Shown here one piece after another: positions 23,476 to 34,100 of a DNA stretch of 64,000 nt (position 1 is its first letter; the number at the start of each line of letters is the position of its first letter). The translations under genes were made by a program, and so were the position numbers. The stretch spans positions 4,873,001-4,937,000 of the forward strand of contig NZ_PPFB01000001.1 in NCBI RefSeq assembly GCF_002899455.1, given 5' to 3'. This DNA comes from Streptomyces sp. DH-12. GTDB lineage: Bacteria > Actinomycetota > Actinomycetes > Streptomycetales > Streptomycetaceae. The notes under the pieces were generated by a model, which saw only the letters and a list, made by a program, of their open reading frames with translations, did not search any database and was not told the origin of the DNA.

Positions 23476-24966
23476 TCAGGCCCGCCGCAGCGCGAACCAC
23501 AGCTCCATCCGCACGTCCGGGTCGTCCAGGTCCGCCTCCAGCAGGGCCGCGCACCGCGCGATCCGCTGCCGCACGGTGTTGCGGTGCACGCCCAGGGCCA
23601 CCGCCGTGCGGTCCCAGCTGCCGTGCAGGGACAGCCAGGTGCGCACCGTGTCGACCAGGGCCGGGGCCTGCGCTATCGGGGCGAGCAGCGCGCGGGCGTG
23701 GGCGTCGGCGTCGTCCGGCGGGACCAGGTCGGCGAGGGCCGGACGGTCGCCGTGGCGCAGCAGCGGGGTGCGGGTGGCGCGGGCCCGGACCAGGGCGCGG
23801 GCGGCCTGGGTGTCGGCGGCCGGCCAGTCCCGCGGGGCCGCCGCCGCGCTGACGCCGAGCGTCCAGCCCGGCACCCGGTCCACCGTCCGCCCGTCGGGCA
23901 CCAGCACCCGCACCGCCTCGCCCGCCACGTCCACCAGCGTCGAGCCGAGCGCGGCGCCCAGCGCGGAGGCGGCCACCGGGTCCGGCGCCCTCCGCCCGTC
24001 CGGCCTGCCGTGCACCACCCGCCACCGGTCCCCGCCGAGCAGCGGCGCCACCTCCGCGGGCGTCGCCCCCAGCAGCAGCCGTACCAGCGCGGAGGAGCGG
24101 CCGGCGCCGGAGCCGCTGTGCCGCTCGCCCGTGAGCAGGGAGAGCAGCACGGCCGCGACGGACGCGATGGTGTGGTCGCCCGCGTCCCGCCGCGGGGCGG
24201 CCGTCCCGAGCACGAACCCCTCGCCGTTGCCCAGCCCGTGGGCGACCAGCCGCACCCCGGCGACCGTGTCGCTCGCGGAGGAGGGGCGGGCGTCCGCGGG
24301 TTCCTGCCCGGGATCCGTGCCGCCCGAGGGCCGCACCACCTCCGCGAGCTTCACCAGCGCCGCCCGCACCTCCTCGCCCGGGTCCGCCCCCGCGCCCGCG
24401 ACCTCGGCGCCCTCGGGGCCGTACAGCACCGCGCGTCCGCCCAGGCGGCGGGCGAGCTGCTGGAGGACGGCGGGGACCGGATCCGGGCGGGCGGCGGCGG
24501 TGGCGAGGCTCTGCTGGGCCTCCGTGACCCGCCGCAGCTCGGCCGTGCGGGCCTGCGCCATCAGCTGCCACAGCGCCCGCGCCACCGCCGAGAACGTCGT
24601 CCGGGGCGGCACCTCCAGCAGCGGCAGCCCGTGCATCTCGCACGCCTCCACCAGCGCCCCGGGCACCGTGTCGTGCACGGGTGCCACACCGAAGCCGAGC
24701 GCCGCCCCGCCCGCCGCGACGATCCGCGAGACGTACGCGTCGAAGTAGCCCGTGCCCGCGCCCTCCGGGATGTGCACGCCCGCCGACAGCAGCAGCTCGC
24801 CGCCCAGCAGGTACGGGTAGGGGTCGGCCATCTCCGAGGTGTGGGCCCAGTGCACCACGGCGGCCGGGTCCGCGGGGCCCGCGATCCGGCGCAGGCCCAG
24901 GTCCGCGCGGGCCAGCAGCGCGTCCAGGGGCACGGGAGGGGTGGGCGGAACAGTGGGGTCCGGCAT
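23476..24966 (-). CDS. PucR-family transcriptional regulator
   Basis: A 496-residue regulator. It has an N-terminal PucR-type sensory domain, a central GGDEF-like helper region and the C-terminal PucR HTH (SWDRTAVALGVHRNTVRQRI) typical of regulators of purine, amino-acid and amine use. I take the ATG at 24964-24966 because GGAGGA lies 11 bases upstream; in-frame starts at 24984 and 25038 are possible. It is divergent from the symporter-ureohydrolase-ThDP enzyme run, so activation of that run by its substrate is the obvious model. No clear operator is seen between them. Confidence 0.9.
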   Translation of the reverse strand: MPDPTVPPTPPVPLDALLARADLGLRRIAGPADPAAVVHWAHTSEMADPYPYLLGGELLLSAGVHIPEGAGTGYFDAYVSRIVAAGGAALGFGVAPVHDTVPGALVEACEMHGLPLLEVPPRTTFSAVARALWQLMAQARTAELRRVTEAQQSLATAAARPDPVPAVLQQLARRLGGRAVLYGPEGAEVAGAGADPGEEVRAALVKLAEVVRPSGGTDPGQEPADARPSSASDTVAGVRLVAHGLGNGEGFVLGTAAPRRDAGDHTIASVAAVLLSLLTGERHSGSGAGRSSALVRLLLGATPAEVAPLLGGDRWRVVHGRPDGRRAPDPVAASALGAALGSTLVDVAGEAVRVLVPDGRTVDRVPGWTLGVSAAAAPRDWPAADTQAARALVRARATRTPLLRHGDRPALADLVPPDDADAHARALLAPIAQAPALVDTVRTWLSLHGSWDRTAVALGVHRNTVRQRIARCAALLEADLDDPDVRMELWFALRRA

Positions 24967-25154
24967 GGTGGACGTTTCCTCCATCCCAGGCTGCCGATCG
25001 TGGATGAAACGTACACTTCGCAGTCGCTTTTCGGCCACCTAAGGTCGGGTCACCGGCATACCCGCGGGTACGGGCGGATGTCCCCGCGCGGCCGCCGGTG
25101 AGCGCGATCCGTCTGCACGACACGCCACCGACAGTGCGCGAAGGAGGCCCCCGC

Positions 25155-26642
25155 ATGGCCCTGGACTACCTGGTCATCGTCCTCTACCTGGCCGGCATGC
25201 TGGCCATGGGCTGGTGGGGCATGCGCCGCGCCAAGTCCAAGAGCGAGTTCCTGGTGGCCGGCCGCCGCCTCGGCCCCGCCATGTACTCGGGCACCATGGC
25301 CGCCATCGTCCTCGGCGGCGCGTCCACCATCGGCGGCGTGGGCCTCGGCTACCAGTACGGCCTGTCCGGCGCCTGGATGGTGTTCACCATCGGCCTCGGC
25401 ATCCTCGCCCTGAGCGTCTTCTTCTCCGCCCGCATCGCCCGGCTGAAGGTCTACACCGTCTCCGAGATGCTCGACCTGCGCTACGGCGGCCGGGCGGGCG
25501 TCATCTCCGGCGTCGTCATGTGGGCGTACACCCTGATGCTCGCGGTGACCTCGACCATCGCCTACGCCACCATCTTCGACGTCCTCTTCGACATCGACCG
25601 CACCCTCGCGATCGTCCTCGGCGGCTCGATCGTCGTCGCCTACTCGACGCTCGGCGGCATGTGGTCGATCACGCTCACCGACATGGTGCAGTTCGTCGTC
25701 AAGACCATCGGCGTGCTGCTCCTGCTGCTGCCCGTCGCCGTGGTCAAGGCGGGCGGGTTCGGCGAGATGAGGGCGCAGCTGCCCACCGAGTACTTCGACC
25801 CGCTGGGCATCGGCGGCGAGACCGTCTTCACCTACGTGCTGATCTACACCTTCGGCATGCTCATCGGGCAGGACATCTGGCAGCGCGTCTTCACCGCCCG
25901 CAGCGACCGCACGGCCCGCTGGGGCGGCACCGTCGCCGGCACCTACTGTCTCGCCTACGCCGTCGCCGGCGCCGTGATCGGCACCGCGGCCAAGGTGCTC
26001 TACCCGAAGCTCGCCAACGCCGACGACGCGTTCGCCACCATCGTCAAGGACGAGCTGCCGATGGGCGTGCGCGGTCTCGTGCTGGCCGCCGCCCTCGCCG
26101 CCGTGATGTCCACGTCCTCCGGCGCGCTGATCGCCTGCGCCACCGTCGCCAACAACGACATATGGGCGCGGCTGCGCGGCGTCGCGCGTCCGGGCGGCGA
26201 GCAGCACGACGAGGCCGACGAGGTCAAGGGCAACCGCGCCTTCGTCCTGTTGATGGGCCTCGCCGTGATCGCCGCCGCCATCGCCCTCAACGACGTCGTC
26301 CAGGCGCTGACCGTCGCGTACAACCTGCTGGTCGGCGGGCTGCTCGTGCCCATCCTCGGCGGGCTGCTGTGGAAGCGCGGCACCGCGCGGGGCGCCCTCG
26401 CGTCCGTCGCCGTCGGCGGACTCGCGGTCATCGGCCTGATGGCCGCCTACGGCGTCCTCGCCAACGAGCCCGTCTACTACGGCCTCCTCGCCTCCCTCGC
26501 GGCCTACGTCCTCGTCTCCCTGGCCACCCGCCCCACCGACGCGGCCGTGCTCGCCGCCTGGCGCGAACGCCTCGCCGGACGCGCCCCCGCGCCGGACAGC
26601 ACGTCCGAAACCGTGTCCGAACAGGCCCCGGCCGCCCAGTAG
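25155..26642 (+). CDS. Sodium:solute symporter (SSS family)
   Basis: A 495-residue membrane transporter with about 13 transmembrane segments, opening YLVIVLYLAGMLAMGWWG. The SSS hallmark GGRSMSS-like core is replaced by LGGASTIGGVGLGYQYG in TM2, and STSSGALIACATVANNDIW lies in TM9, near the sodium-site serines. The ATG at 25155 follows AAGGAGG directly. It is the first gene of a rightward run with the ureohydrolase, 55 bp apart, and so probably imports its substrate, perhaps a guanidino compound, polyamine precursor or carboxylate. The substrate is inferred from context only. Confidence 0.9.
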   Translation: MALDYLVIVLYLAGMLAMGWWGMRRAKSKSEFLVAGRRLGPAMYSGTMAAIVLGGASTIGGVGLGYQYGLSGAWMVFTIGLGILALSVFFSARIARLKVYTVSEMLDLRYGGRAGVISGVVMWAYTLMLAVTSTIAYATIFDVLFDIDRTLAIVLGGSIVVAYSTLGGMWSITLTDMVQFVVKTIGVLLLLLPVAVVKAGGFGEMRAQLPTEYFDPLGIGGETVFTYVLIYTFGMLIGQDIWQRVFTARSDRTARWGGTVAGTYCLAYAVAGAVIGTAAKVLYPKLANADDAFATIVKDELPMGVRGLVLAAALAAVMSTSSGALIACATVANNDIWARLRGVARPGGEQHDEADEVKGNRAFVLLMGLAVIAAAIALNDVVQALTVAYNLLVGGLLVPILGGLLWKRGTARGALASVAVGGLAVIGLMAAYGVLANEPVYYGLLASLAAYVLVSLATRPTDAAVLAAWRERLAGRAPAPDSTSETVSEQAPAAQ

Positions 26643-26697
26643 CATCGTGAACAGTCAGCACATACGCGACGAAACGCAGAAAAGAGAGCAGTCCGCC

Positions 26698-27666
26698 ATG
26701 AGCAGCAACGAGACGCCCCGCGGCCCCGTCGACTCCTCCCGCGTGCCGCGCTACGCGGGGCCCGCGACCTTCGCCCGGCTGCCCCGCCTCGACGAGGTCG
26801 GCCGCGCCGACGTCGCCGTGGTCGGCGTGCCGTTCGACTCGGGCGTCTCCTACCGGCCCGGCGCCCGCTTCGGCGGCAACGCCATCCGCGAGGCGTCCCG
26901 GCTGCTGCGCCCCTACAACCCCGCGCAGGACGCCTCTCCGTTCGCCCTGGCGCAGGTCGCGGACGGCGGTGACATCGCCGTCAACCCGTTCCACATCAAC
27001 GAGGCCGTCGAGACCGTGGAGGCCGCCGCCGACGACCTCCTCGGCACCGGCGCCCGCCTGATGACCCTCGGCGGCGACCACACCATCGCGCTGCCGCTGC
27101 TGCGCTCGGTCGCCAAGAGGCACGGCCCGGTCGCGCTGCTCCACTTCGACGCGCACCTCGACACCTGGGACACCTACTTCGGCGCCGAGTACACCCACGG
27201 CACGCCGTTCCGCCGGGCCGTCGAGGAGGGCGTCCTCGACACCTCCGCCCTCTCCCACGTCGGCATCCGCGGCCCGCTGTACGGCAAGCAGGACCTCACC
27301 GACGACGAGAAGATGGGCTTCGGCATCGTCACCTCCGCCGACGTCTACCGCCGCGGCGCCGACGAGGTCGCCGACCAGCTCCGCCAGCGCATCGGCGACC
27401 GCCCGCTGTACGTCTCCATCGACATCGACTGCCTCGACCCCGCCCACGCGCCCGGCACCGGCACCCCCGAGGCGGGCGGCATGACCTCCCGCGAACTGCT
27501 GGAGATCCTGCGCGGCCTCGCCTCCTGCAACCTGGTCTCGGCCGACGTCGTCGAGGTGGCGCCCGCCTACGACCACGCCGAGATCACCTCGGTCGCCGCG
27601 TCCCACACGGCGTACGAACTGATCACGATCATGTCCCGGCAGATCGCGGAGGCCCGCGCCAAGTGA
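26698..27666 (+). CDS. speB: Agmatinase/guanidino-acid ureohydrolase
   Basis: A 322-residue arginase-fold ureohydrolase that releases urea from a guanidino compound; agmatine is the default assignment and guanidinobutyrate an equal possibility. The binuclear Mn site is complete: GGDHTIA (His), HFDAHLDTWD (Asp-His-Asp) and SIDIDCLDPAHAPGTGTPE (two Asp). The ATG at 26698 is 55 bp after the symporter. Its TGA overlaps the next GTG (GTGA), so it is coupled to the ThDP enzyme. Specificity loops cannot be read with certainty. Confidence 0.92.
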   Translation: MSSNETPRGPVDSSRVPRYAGPATFARLPRLDEVGRADVAVVGVPFDSGVSYRPGARFGGNAIREASRLLRPYNPAQDASPFALAQVADGGDIAVNPFHINEAVETVEAAADDLLGTGARLMTLGGDHTIALPLLRSVAKRHGPVALLHFDAHLDTWDTYFGAEYTHGTPFRRAVEEGVLDTSALSHVGIRGPLYGKQDLTDDEKMGFGIVTSADVYRRGADEVADQLRQRIGDRPLYVSIDIDCLDPAHAPGTGTPEAGGMTSRELLEILRGLASCNLVSADVVEVAPAYDHAEITSVAASHTAYELITIMSRQIAEARAK

Positions 27667-29348
27667 CGCACGACCACGACCTGGAGCTCCGCCCGACCGC
27701 CGCCCAGACGAAGGCGGCGCTGAACCCTCCCCCCGGCCGTACCGGCGGTGACCTGGTCGTGGAGACCCTGGCCGGGCTCGGCGCGACGACCGTCTTCGGA
27801 CTGCCCGGCCAGCACGCCCTCGGCGTGTTCGACGCCCTGCGCCGCTCCGACCTGCGCTACATCGGCCTGCGCGTGGAGAACAACGCCGGCTTCGCGGCGG
27901 ACGCGTACGGCCGCATCACCGGCGAGGCGGCCCCGCTGCTGCTGTCCACCGGCCCCGGCGCGCTGACCTCGCTGGCCGCGCTGCAGGAGGCGGCGGCCGC
28001 GTCCGCACCGGTGCTGGCGATCAGCAGTCAGGTGCCGACCGCCGGGCTCGGCGGCGGCCGCCACGGCTATCTGCACGAACTCCCCGACCAGTCCGCCTCG
28101 TTCCGGGGCGTGGTCAAGTCCGTGCACACGGTCCGCACGGCCTCCCAGATCCCTTCGGCGATCGCGGCGGCCTGGAAGTCGGCGCTCACCGTCCCGCACG
28201 GACCGGTGTGGGTGGAGATCCCGCAGGACGTGCTGCTCGCCGAGACGATGCTGCCGGTGGTGACGGCGATGGACGCCACCCCGGACGAGCTGCCCCCGCG
28301 CCCCGAACTCACCGCGCTCGCCGCGCACCTGCTGGCCGGCGCGGACCGCCCCGCGATCATCGCGGGCGGGGGAGTGGTCCGCTCCGACGCCTCCGGCAAG
28401 CTGCGGCAGCTCGCCGAGCGGATCCAGGCGCCGGTGGTGACCACCCCCGGCGGCAAGGGCGCCTTCCCGTGGACCCACCCGCTGTCCCTCCAGTCCTGGC
28501 TGGAGGACCGCCACACCACCGACTTCCTGGAGGACGCGGACGTCCTGCTCGTCGTCGGCTCCGGACTCGGCGAACTCTCCTCGAACTACCACACGTTCGC
28601 ACCGCGCGGCCGGGTCGTCCAGATCGAGGCCGACCTCGGCAAGCTGGAGTCCAACCACCCCGGCATCGGCATCCACGCGGACGCCCGCCTCGCGCTCCAG
28701 GCGCTCCTGGAGACGGTCGAACCGCGCGAGGACGAGACCGCCCCCGCGCGGGTGCGGGAGCTGCTGGACCGGGTGCGGGCCCGCATCGACGCGCAGGACC
28801 TCGCGCTGGAGCAGCAGGTGCTGACGGCCGTGCGGCGCGCCCTGCCGACCGGTTCGCCGTCCTTCTGGGACATGACGATCCTCGCCTACTGGGCGTGGTC
28901 GGCGTTCGACGCGATGGGCCCCAACCACCTGCACTCGGCGCAGGGCGCCGGCGGCCTCGGCTACGGCTTCCCGGCGGCCCTCGGCGCGGCGGTCGCCGAC
29001 CCCACCCGCCCGGTGCTGGCGGTCTCCGGCGACGGCGGCGCGCTGTACTCGATCGCCGAGCTGGCTACGGCACGCCAGTACGACCTCGACGTCACCTGGC
29101 TGATCGTCGACGACGGTGGCTACGGCATCCTGCGCGAGTACATGACCGACGCCTTCGGCGAGCCCACGGCGACGGAACTGACCCGCCCGGACTTCGTGGC
29201 CCTGGCGCGGTCCTTCGGGGTGCCGGGAGCGCGGACCACCCCCGAGACCCTGGAGCGGGACCTCGCCGAGGCCCTGGCGGCTCCGGGCCCGTCCGTGGTC
29301 GTCCTCCCGGCGGTCCTGCGGATGTTCGCGCCGACCCACCTGGACTGA
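27663..29348 (+). CDS. Thiamine-diphosphate enzyme, acetolactate-synthase-like
   Basis: A 561-residue ThDP enzyme of the acetolactate synthase/benzoylformate decarboxylase superfamily. Order: PYR domain with the catalytic glutamate in RVENNAGFAADAYGR; central domain; PP domain with GDGGALYSIAELATARQYD. The Mg-ThDP motif ends in VDDGGYG, with Asp where Asn-Asn is usual. GTGA overlap couples it to the ureohydrolase. The reaction is unknown: it could decarboxylate or carboligate a 2-oxo acid made after deguanidination. It lacks the typical long anabolic ALS context (no ilvN or ilvC nearby). Confidence 0.88.
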   Translation: MTHDHDLELRPTAAQTKAALNPPPGRTGGDLVVETLAGLGATTVFGLPGQHALGVFDALRRSDLRYIGLRVENNAGFAADAYGRITGEAAPLLLSTGPGALTSLAALQEAAAASAPVLAISSQVPTAGLGGGRHGYLHELPDQSASFRGVVKSVHTVRTASQIPSAIAAAWKSALTVPHGPVWVEIPQDVLLAETMLPVVTAMDATPDELPPRPELTALAAHLLAGADRPAIIAGGGVVRSDASGKLRQLAERIQAPVVTTPGGKGAFPWTHPLSLQSWLEDRHTTDFLEDADVLLVVGSGLGELSSNYHTFAPRGRVVQIEADLGKLESNHPGIGIHADARLALQALLETVEPREDETAPARVRELLDRVRARIDAQDLALEQQVLTAVRRALPTGSPSFWDMTILAYWAWSAFDAMGPNHLHSAQGAGGLGYGFPAALGAAVADPTRPVLAVSGDGGALYSIAELATARQYDLDVTWLIVDDGGYGILREYMTDAFGEPTATELTRPDFVALARSFGVPGARTTPETLERDLAEALAAPGPSVVVLPAVLRMFAPTHLD

Positions 29349-29820
29349 GCCCGCGGCACCGCTTCCCGCGGCGGGCGCGTCCGCCGGGGGTGTCCGGCGC
29401 GTGCCCCGGTTCGCCGTGGGTGACAGCACCGTGGTGCGGGTGAGCAGGTCGTCCGGGTGCGTGCGGTCGCCCGTCCCCGGGACGAGCACGGTGAGGCCCG
29501 TTCGGGCGCCGCCCGGGGACGGGACCGCCGGCCGCGTCCGCACCCGGCTGGACGACGGCGGCACTCCCGGCCCCGGAGCACAGCCGCACACCGCGAGGCC
29601 GCGTCGAGGACCTGGGCCGCACCGTCCCTGAGATCACCGAGCCCGCGGGAACCCGGCACCGCCGACGTCCGCGCACGTGCGCCCTCCTCGCTTCGGGGAC
29701 TCCTGCGGGCTCCGGGGCGGGGCGGCTTCCGGGGGGACGTCCCGGGAGGGCGGAACGAGGCGGAACTGCGGGCCGGGCAAGGGCGTCGGGCCGGTGGGGA
29801 GCGGCCTCGGGCGCGTCGGC
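29349..29820. other. Gap with no convincing gene
   Basis: No family is recognised on either strand. On the minus strand a stretch around 29400-29590 translates to a plausible but unassigned segment (containing LTVLVPGTGDRTHPDDL), without start, signal or end in keeping with a complete gene. It may be an eroded coding region. Confidence 0.4.
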
Positions 29821-30039
29821 TCAGCGGGCCATCCAGCGGTCCGACTCCCGTGCCCGTGCGTCCAACGCGGTGACGACGGCGGCCGAGGAGGCGTGGGGAT
29901 CACCGGGAACCTGCACGTCGCGCCGGACGTCACCGCACTCGTGGCCGGGGTCCGGTTCGGGCATCCGCGCCTCGATCCCCGCGCGCCGGGCGAGCGCGGC
30001 CGCCGTCGCCGTGAACCCCTCGGCGAGCGCGAGGATCAC
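29821..30039 (-). CDS. Unassigned short open frame, possibly a gene remnant
   Basis: A 72-codon frame from GTG at 30037-30039 to TGA at 29821. The same frame stays open upstream into the endonuclease gene without a better start, so the piece may be the 3' remnant of a larger gene. The protein is alanine/arginine-rich with a proline-glutamate turn (RMPEPDPGHECGD). I do not recognise it. It reads with high third-position G/C, but that is weak evidence in this genome. Confidence 0.25.
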   Translation of the reverse strand: MILALAEGFTATAAALARRAGIEARMPEPDPGHECGDVRRDVQVPGDPHASSAAVVTALDARARESDRWMAR

Positions 30040-30109
30040 GGAGTGCCGCGTCCGGCAGTGCCGGGCGACGACGTGCGCCGGATCACCGGGAGCCGGGGCG
30101 CCCGCCCGG

Positions 30110-30934
30110 CTACCAGATCGCCTCGACCCACTCCGGGTGGTCGATGAACGGGTTGCGGTTGTGCTGGTAGGAGTCGTGGATGACGTCGTTGCGGCGCTGC
30201 TCGAAGGCGTCCGGCGGGTCCTGCTCGTGCCACGCCTTGAGCACGGAGAGCTTGCCGGTGTACGGCGCGCTGCCGTTGTTCACGCGGTCGTTGGGCTCCA
30301 GGTCGGGCCATCCGTCGGTGCCCTCGTAGCGGACCGCCATGTAGAAGATCATGCGGGCCACGTCGCCCTTGACCGCGTCGCGCGGCTCGAAGGAGTCGGA
30401 GTCGGTGAGGCTGCCGCCGCCGTTCGCGACGGCGCTGCCGCCGTTGTCGAAGTCCTTGTTGCCGCGGATGCTGTTGACCTGGACGTCGGTCGGGCGCAGG
30501 TGGTGGATGTCGGTGCCGGGGCCGGTGGAGGTGCCGAAGCCGCCGTGGGACTTGGCCCAGACGTGCTCGCGGTTCCAGTCGCCGGTGTCGCCGCCGTTCG
30601 CGCTCTTGCTGCGGGAGGCGCCGGAGTACAGCAGGATCACGTTGCCGCTGTTCGCCGGGTCCTCGTCGGTCTCCTTGAGGGCGTTCCAGACGGCCGAGTA
30701 CGAGAGCTTCGTCTGGTCGCTGATGATCGTGTGCAGGGCGGACCTGAGGACCGCGCCGGTCCTGCCCTCGGCGCCCTCGTAGTAGTCGGCCACGACGGCG
30801 GCCCGGGCGGGCGCGGGGGCGGGGGTCCCGGCGCCGGCCGTGGCGGGGGTCAGGGCGGGGACGGCGAGTCCGGCCAGGAGGGCGGCGCTCGCCAGCGCCA
30901 CCGCCTTCCGGCGCCGTATGCGTACAGCGAGCAT
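30110..30934 (-). CDS. Secreted endonuclease I family nuclease
   Basis: A 274-residue exported, probably non-specific DNase/RNase of the EndA/NucM family with a beta-beta-alpha-metal fold. A signal peptide (RIRRRKAVALASAALLAGLA) covers about 1-35, followed by an alanine/proline-rich stretch. The catalytic block is WNREHVWAKSHGG (the EHVW motif supplies the general-base histidine), with the second motif DIHHLRPTDVQVNSIRGNKDF. It runs leftward and is divergent from the ABC exporter gene. Such nucleases help digest DNA during mycelial turnover or scavenging; the role here is inferred. Confidence 0.92.
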   Translation of the reverse strand: MLAVRIRRRKAVALASAALLAGLAVPALTPATAGAGTPAPAPARAAVVADYYEGAEGRTGAVLRSALHTIISDQTKLSYSAVWNALKETDEDPANSGNVILLYSGASRSKSANGGDTGDWNREHVWAKSHGGFGTSTGPGTDIHHLRPTDVQVNSIRGNKDFDNGGSAVANGGGSLTDSDSFEPRDAVKGDVARMIFYMAVRYEGTDGWPDLEPNDRVNNGSAPYTGKLSVLKAWHEQDPPDAFEQRRNDVIHDSYQHNRNPFIDHPEWVEAIW

Positions 30935-31149
30935 GTGAGGTGTCCGATCTACGCGGGTTGCACGAGGGAGATACCCGCGAGACTGGCATGCACATGCGGT
31001 CGGGCGCGTGGAGGGAACGTGTCGATCGCGTGACGACCGTCCGACCGTGTGTGGTCGCCGCGCGCCGCCGGAATCGTTGCGGAGGGATGAAATCCGCTCC
31101 GGTCGGCGTTGGTGCCTTCCGGAAGATCAGGACGATCGGAGGACACCGC

Positions 31150-34100
31150 GTGACAGCGCAACGGGGATGGGCACGACGACTGGCCGCCTACGCGTGGCGC
31201 CACCCCAAGGACGTCGTCCTGGCCCTCGGCTCCTCCCTCGCCGGCATGGCCGTGATGGCCCTGGTCCCGCTGATCACCAAGGTGATCATCGACGACGTCA
31301 TCGGCGACAAGACCCGGGACATGGGCACCTGGGCAGGCCTGCTGATCGGCGCCGCGCTCGCCGTCTACGTCCTCACCTACGTCCGCCGCTACTACGGCGG
31401 ACGCCTCGCTCTCGACGTCCAGCACGACCTGCGCACCGAGATGTTCGGGTCGATCGCCCGGCTCGACGGCAGACGCCAGGACGAGCTGTCCACCGGGCAG
31501 GTCGTCGGCCGCGCCACCAGCGACCTCCAGCTCATCCAGGGCCTGCTCTTCATGCTGCCGATGACCATCGGCAACCTGCTGCTGTTCCTGATCTCCCTGG
31601 TCATCATGGCGTCGCTGTCCCTGCCGCTCACCGCCGTCGCGCTCGCCGTGGCCCCCGCCCTGTGGTGGATCGCCAAGCGCAGCCGCACCCGGCTGCACCC
31701 CTCCACCTGGTACGCGCAGGCACAGGCGGGCGCCGTCGCCGGGGTGGTCGACGGCGCGGTCAGCGGCGTGCGCGTGGTCAAGGGCTTCGGCCAGGAGGAC
31801 CAGGAGACCGGAAAGCTCCGCGAGGTCGGCCGCCGGCTGTACGCGGGACGCCTGCGCACCATCCGGCTGAACTCCCGCTACACCCCCGCCCTCCAGTCCG
31901 TGCCCGCGCTGGGCCAGGTGGCGATGCTCGCCCTCGGCGGCTGGCTCGCGGTGCGCGGGCAGATCACCCTCGGCACCTTCGTCGCCTTCTCCACCTACCT
32001 CGCCCAGCTCGTCGGCCCGGTCCGGATGCTCGCCGTCGTCCTCACCGTCGCCCAGCAGGCCCGCGCCGGCACCGAACGCGTCCTCGACCTGATCGACACG
32101 GAGCCGTCCCTCACCGACGGCACCAAGGACCTGCCCGCCGACGCCCCGGCGACCGTCGAGTTCGACGACGTCGCCTTCGGCTACGACCCCGAGCGGCCCG
32201 TGCTGGACGGCCTGTCCTTCGAGATCCGCCCCGGCGAGACGCTCGCCGTGGTCGGCGCCTCCGGCTCCGGCAAGTCCACCGTCTCCCTGCTGCTGCCGCG
32301 CTTCTACGACGTCACCCGCGGCGCCGTCCTGGTCGGCGGCCACGACGTGCGCGAGCTGACCACCGAGTCGCTGCGCGCCGCCATCGGCCTGGTCCCGGAG
32401 GACTCGTTCCTGTTCTCCGACACCGTGCGCGCCAACATCGCGTACGGCCGCCCCGACGCCACCGACGAGCAGATCGAGGCCGCCGCCCGCGCCGCCCAGG
32501 CCGACCGCTTCATCGGCGAACTGCCCGACGGCTACGACACCACCGTCGGCGAGCACGGCCTGACCCTGTCCGGCGGACAGCGCCAGCGCATCGCCCTGGC
32601 CCGCGCGATCCTCACCGACCCGCGCCTCCTCGTCCTGGACGACGCGACGTCCGCCGTGGACGCACGGGTCGAGCACGAGATCCACGAGGCGCTGAAGAGC
32701 GTCATGCGGGGCCGCACCACCCTGCTGATCGCCCACCGCCGCTCCACCCTGAACCTCGCCGACCGCATCGCCGTCCTCGACGGCGGCCGGCTCGCCGACA
32801 TCGGCACCCACGACGAGCTCCAGCGGCGCTGCCCGCTGTACCGCAGGCTGCTCACCGACCCCGACGAACTGGGCGCCGTCTCCCCGGGCCACACCCCGCC
32901 CGCCGGGCCGCGCGAGGAGGACACCTCCGTCCGCGCCGAGCTGGACGCCGAGTTCGACGCCGAGCGGGGCGTCACCCCCCGCCTGTGGACCGGCGACCGC
33001 GAGCCCCGCGACACCGCCCTGGACGGCGCACCCGCCGGCCCGGAACTGCTCGCACAGGTCGCCGCCCTGCCCCCGGCCGACGACGTCCCCGATGTCGACG
33101 AGGAGCGCGCCGTCCGCGCCGAGGACTCCTACGGCCTGCGCCGTCTGCTCCAGGGCTTCCGCACCCCCCTGCTGATCAGCCTCGGCCTGGTCGCCGTGGA
33201 CGCCGGCATGGGCCTGCTGCTGCCGGTGCTGATCCGGCACGGCATCGACGAGGGCGTCACCCGCGCCGCCCAGGGCGCGGTCTGGGCGGCCGCCCTGCTG
33301 GGCCTGCTCACCGTGCTCACCCAGTGGGCGGCGCAGACCGGCGAGATCCGGATGACCGGACGCACCGGCGAACGCGTGCTGTACTCGCTGCGGCTGAAGA
33401 TCTTCGCCCAGCTCCAGCGGCTCGGCCTCGACTACTACGAGCGCGAGCTGACCGGCCGGATCATGACCCGGATGACCACGGACGTCGACGCGCTGTCCAC
33501 GTTCCTGCAGACCGGCCTGGTCACCGCGTTCGTCTCGGTGGTCACCTTCTTCGGCATCATGGTCGCCCTGCTGGTGCTCGACGTCGGTCTCGCCCTCGTC
33601 GTGTTCGCCACCCTGCCCCCGCTGATCCTCGCCACGTACGTCTTCCGCCGGGCCAGCGTGAAGGCGTACGAGCTGGCGCGGGAGCGGGTGTCGGCGGTCA
33701 ACGCCGACCTGCAGGAGTCGGTGGCCGGGCTGCGGATCGTGCAGGCCTTCCGCCGCGAGCGGGACGGCGCCCGGCGGTTCGCCGAGCGCAGCGCCGCCTA
33801 CCGCAGCGCCCGCATCCGCGGCCAGTGGCTGATCTCGGTGTACTTCCCGTTCGTGCAGCTGCTGTCCTCGGTCGCCGCGGTGGCGGTGCTGGTGGTGGGC
33901 GGCGGCCGGGTGGACGACGGCACGCTGGCCATCGGCTCGCTGGTCGCGTACCTGCTCTACATCGACCTGTTCTTCGCGCCCGTGCAGCAGCTCTCCCAGG
34001 TTTTCGACGGCTACCAGCAGGCGTCCGTCTCCCTCGGCCGGATCCAGGAGCTGCTGCGCGAGCCGACCTCCACCGAGGCGCCGGCCGAGCCGCTGCCGGT

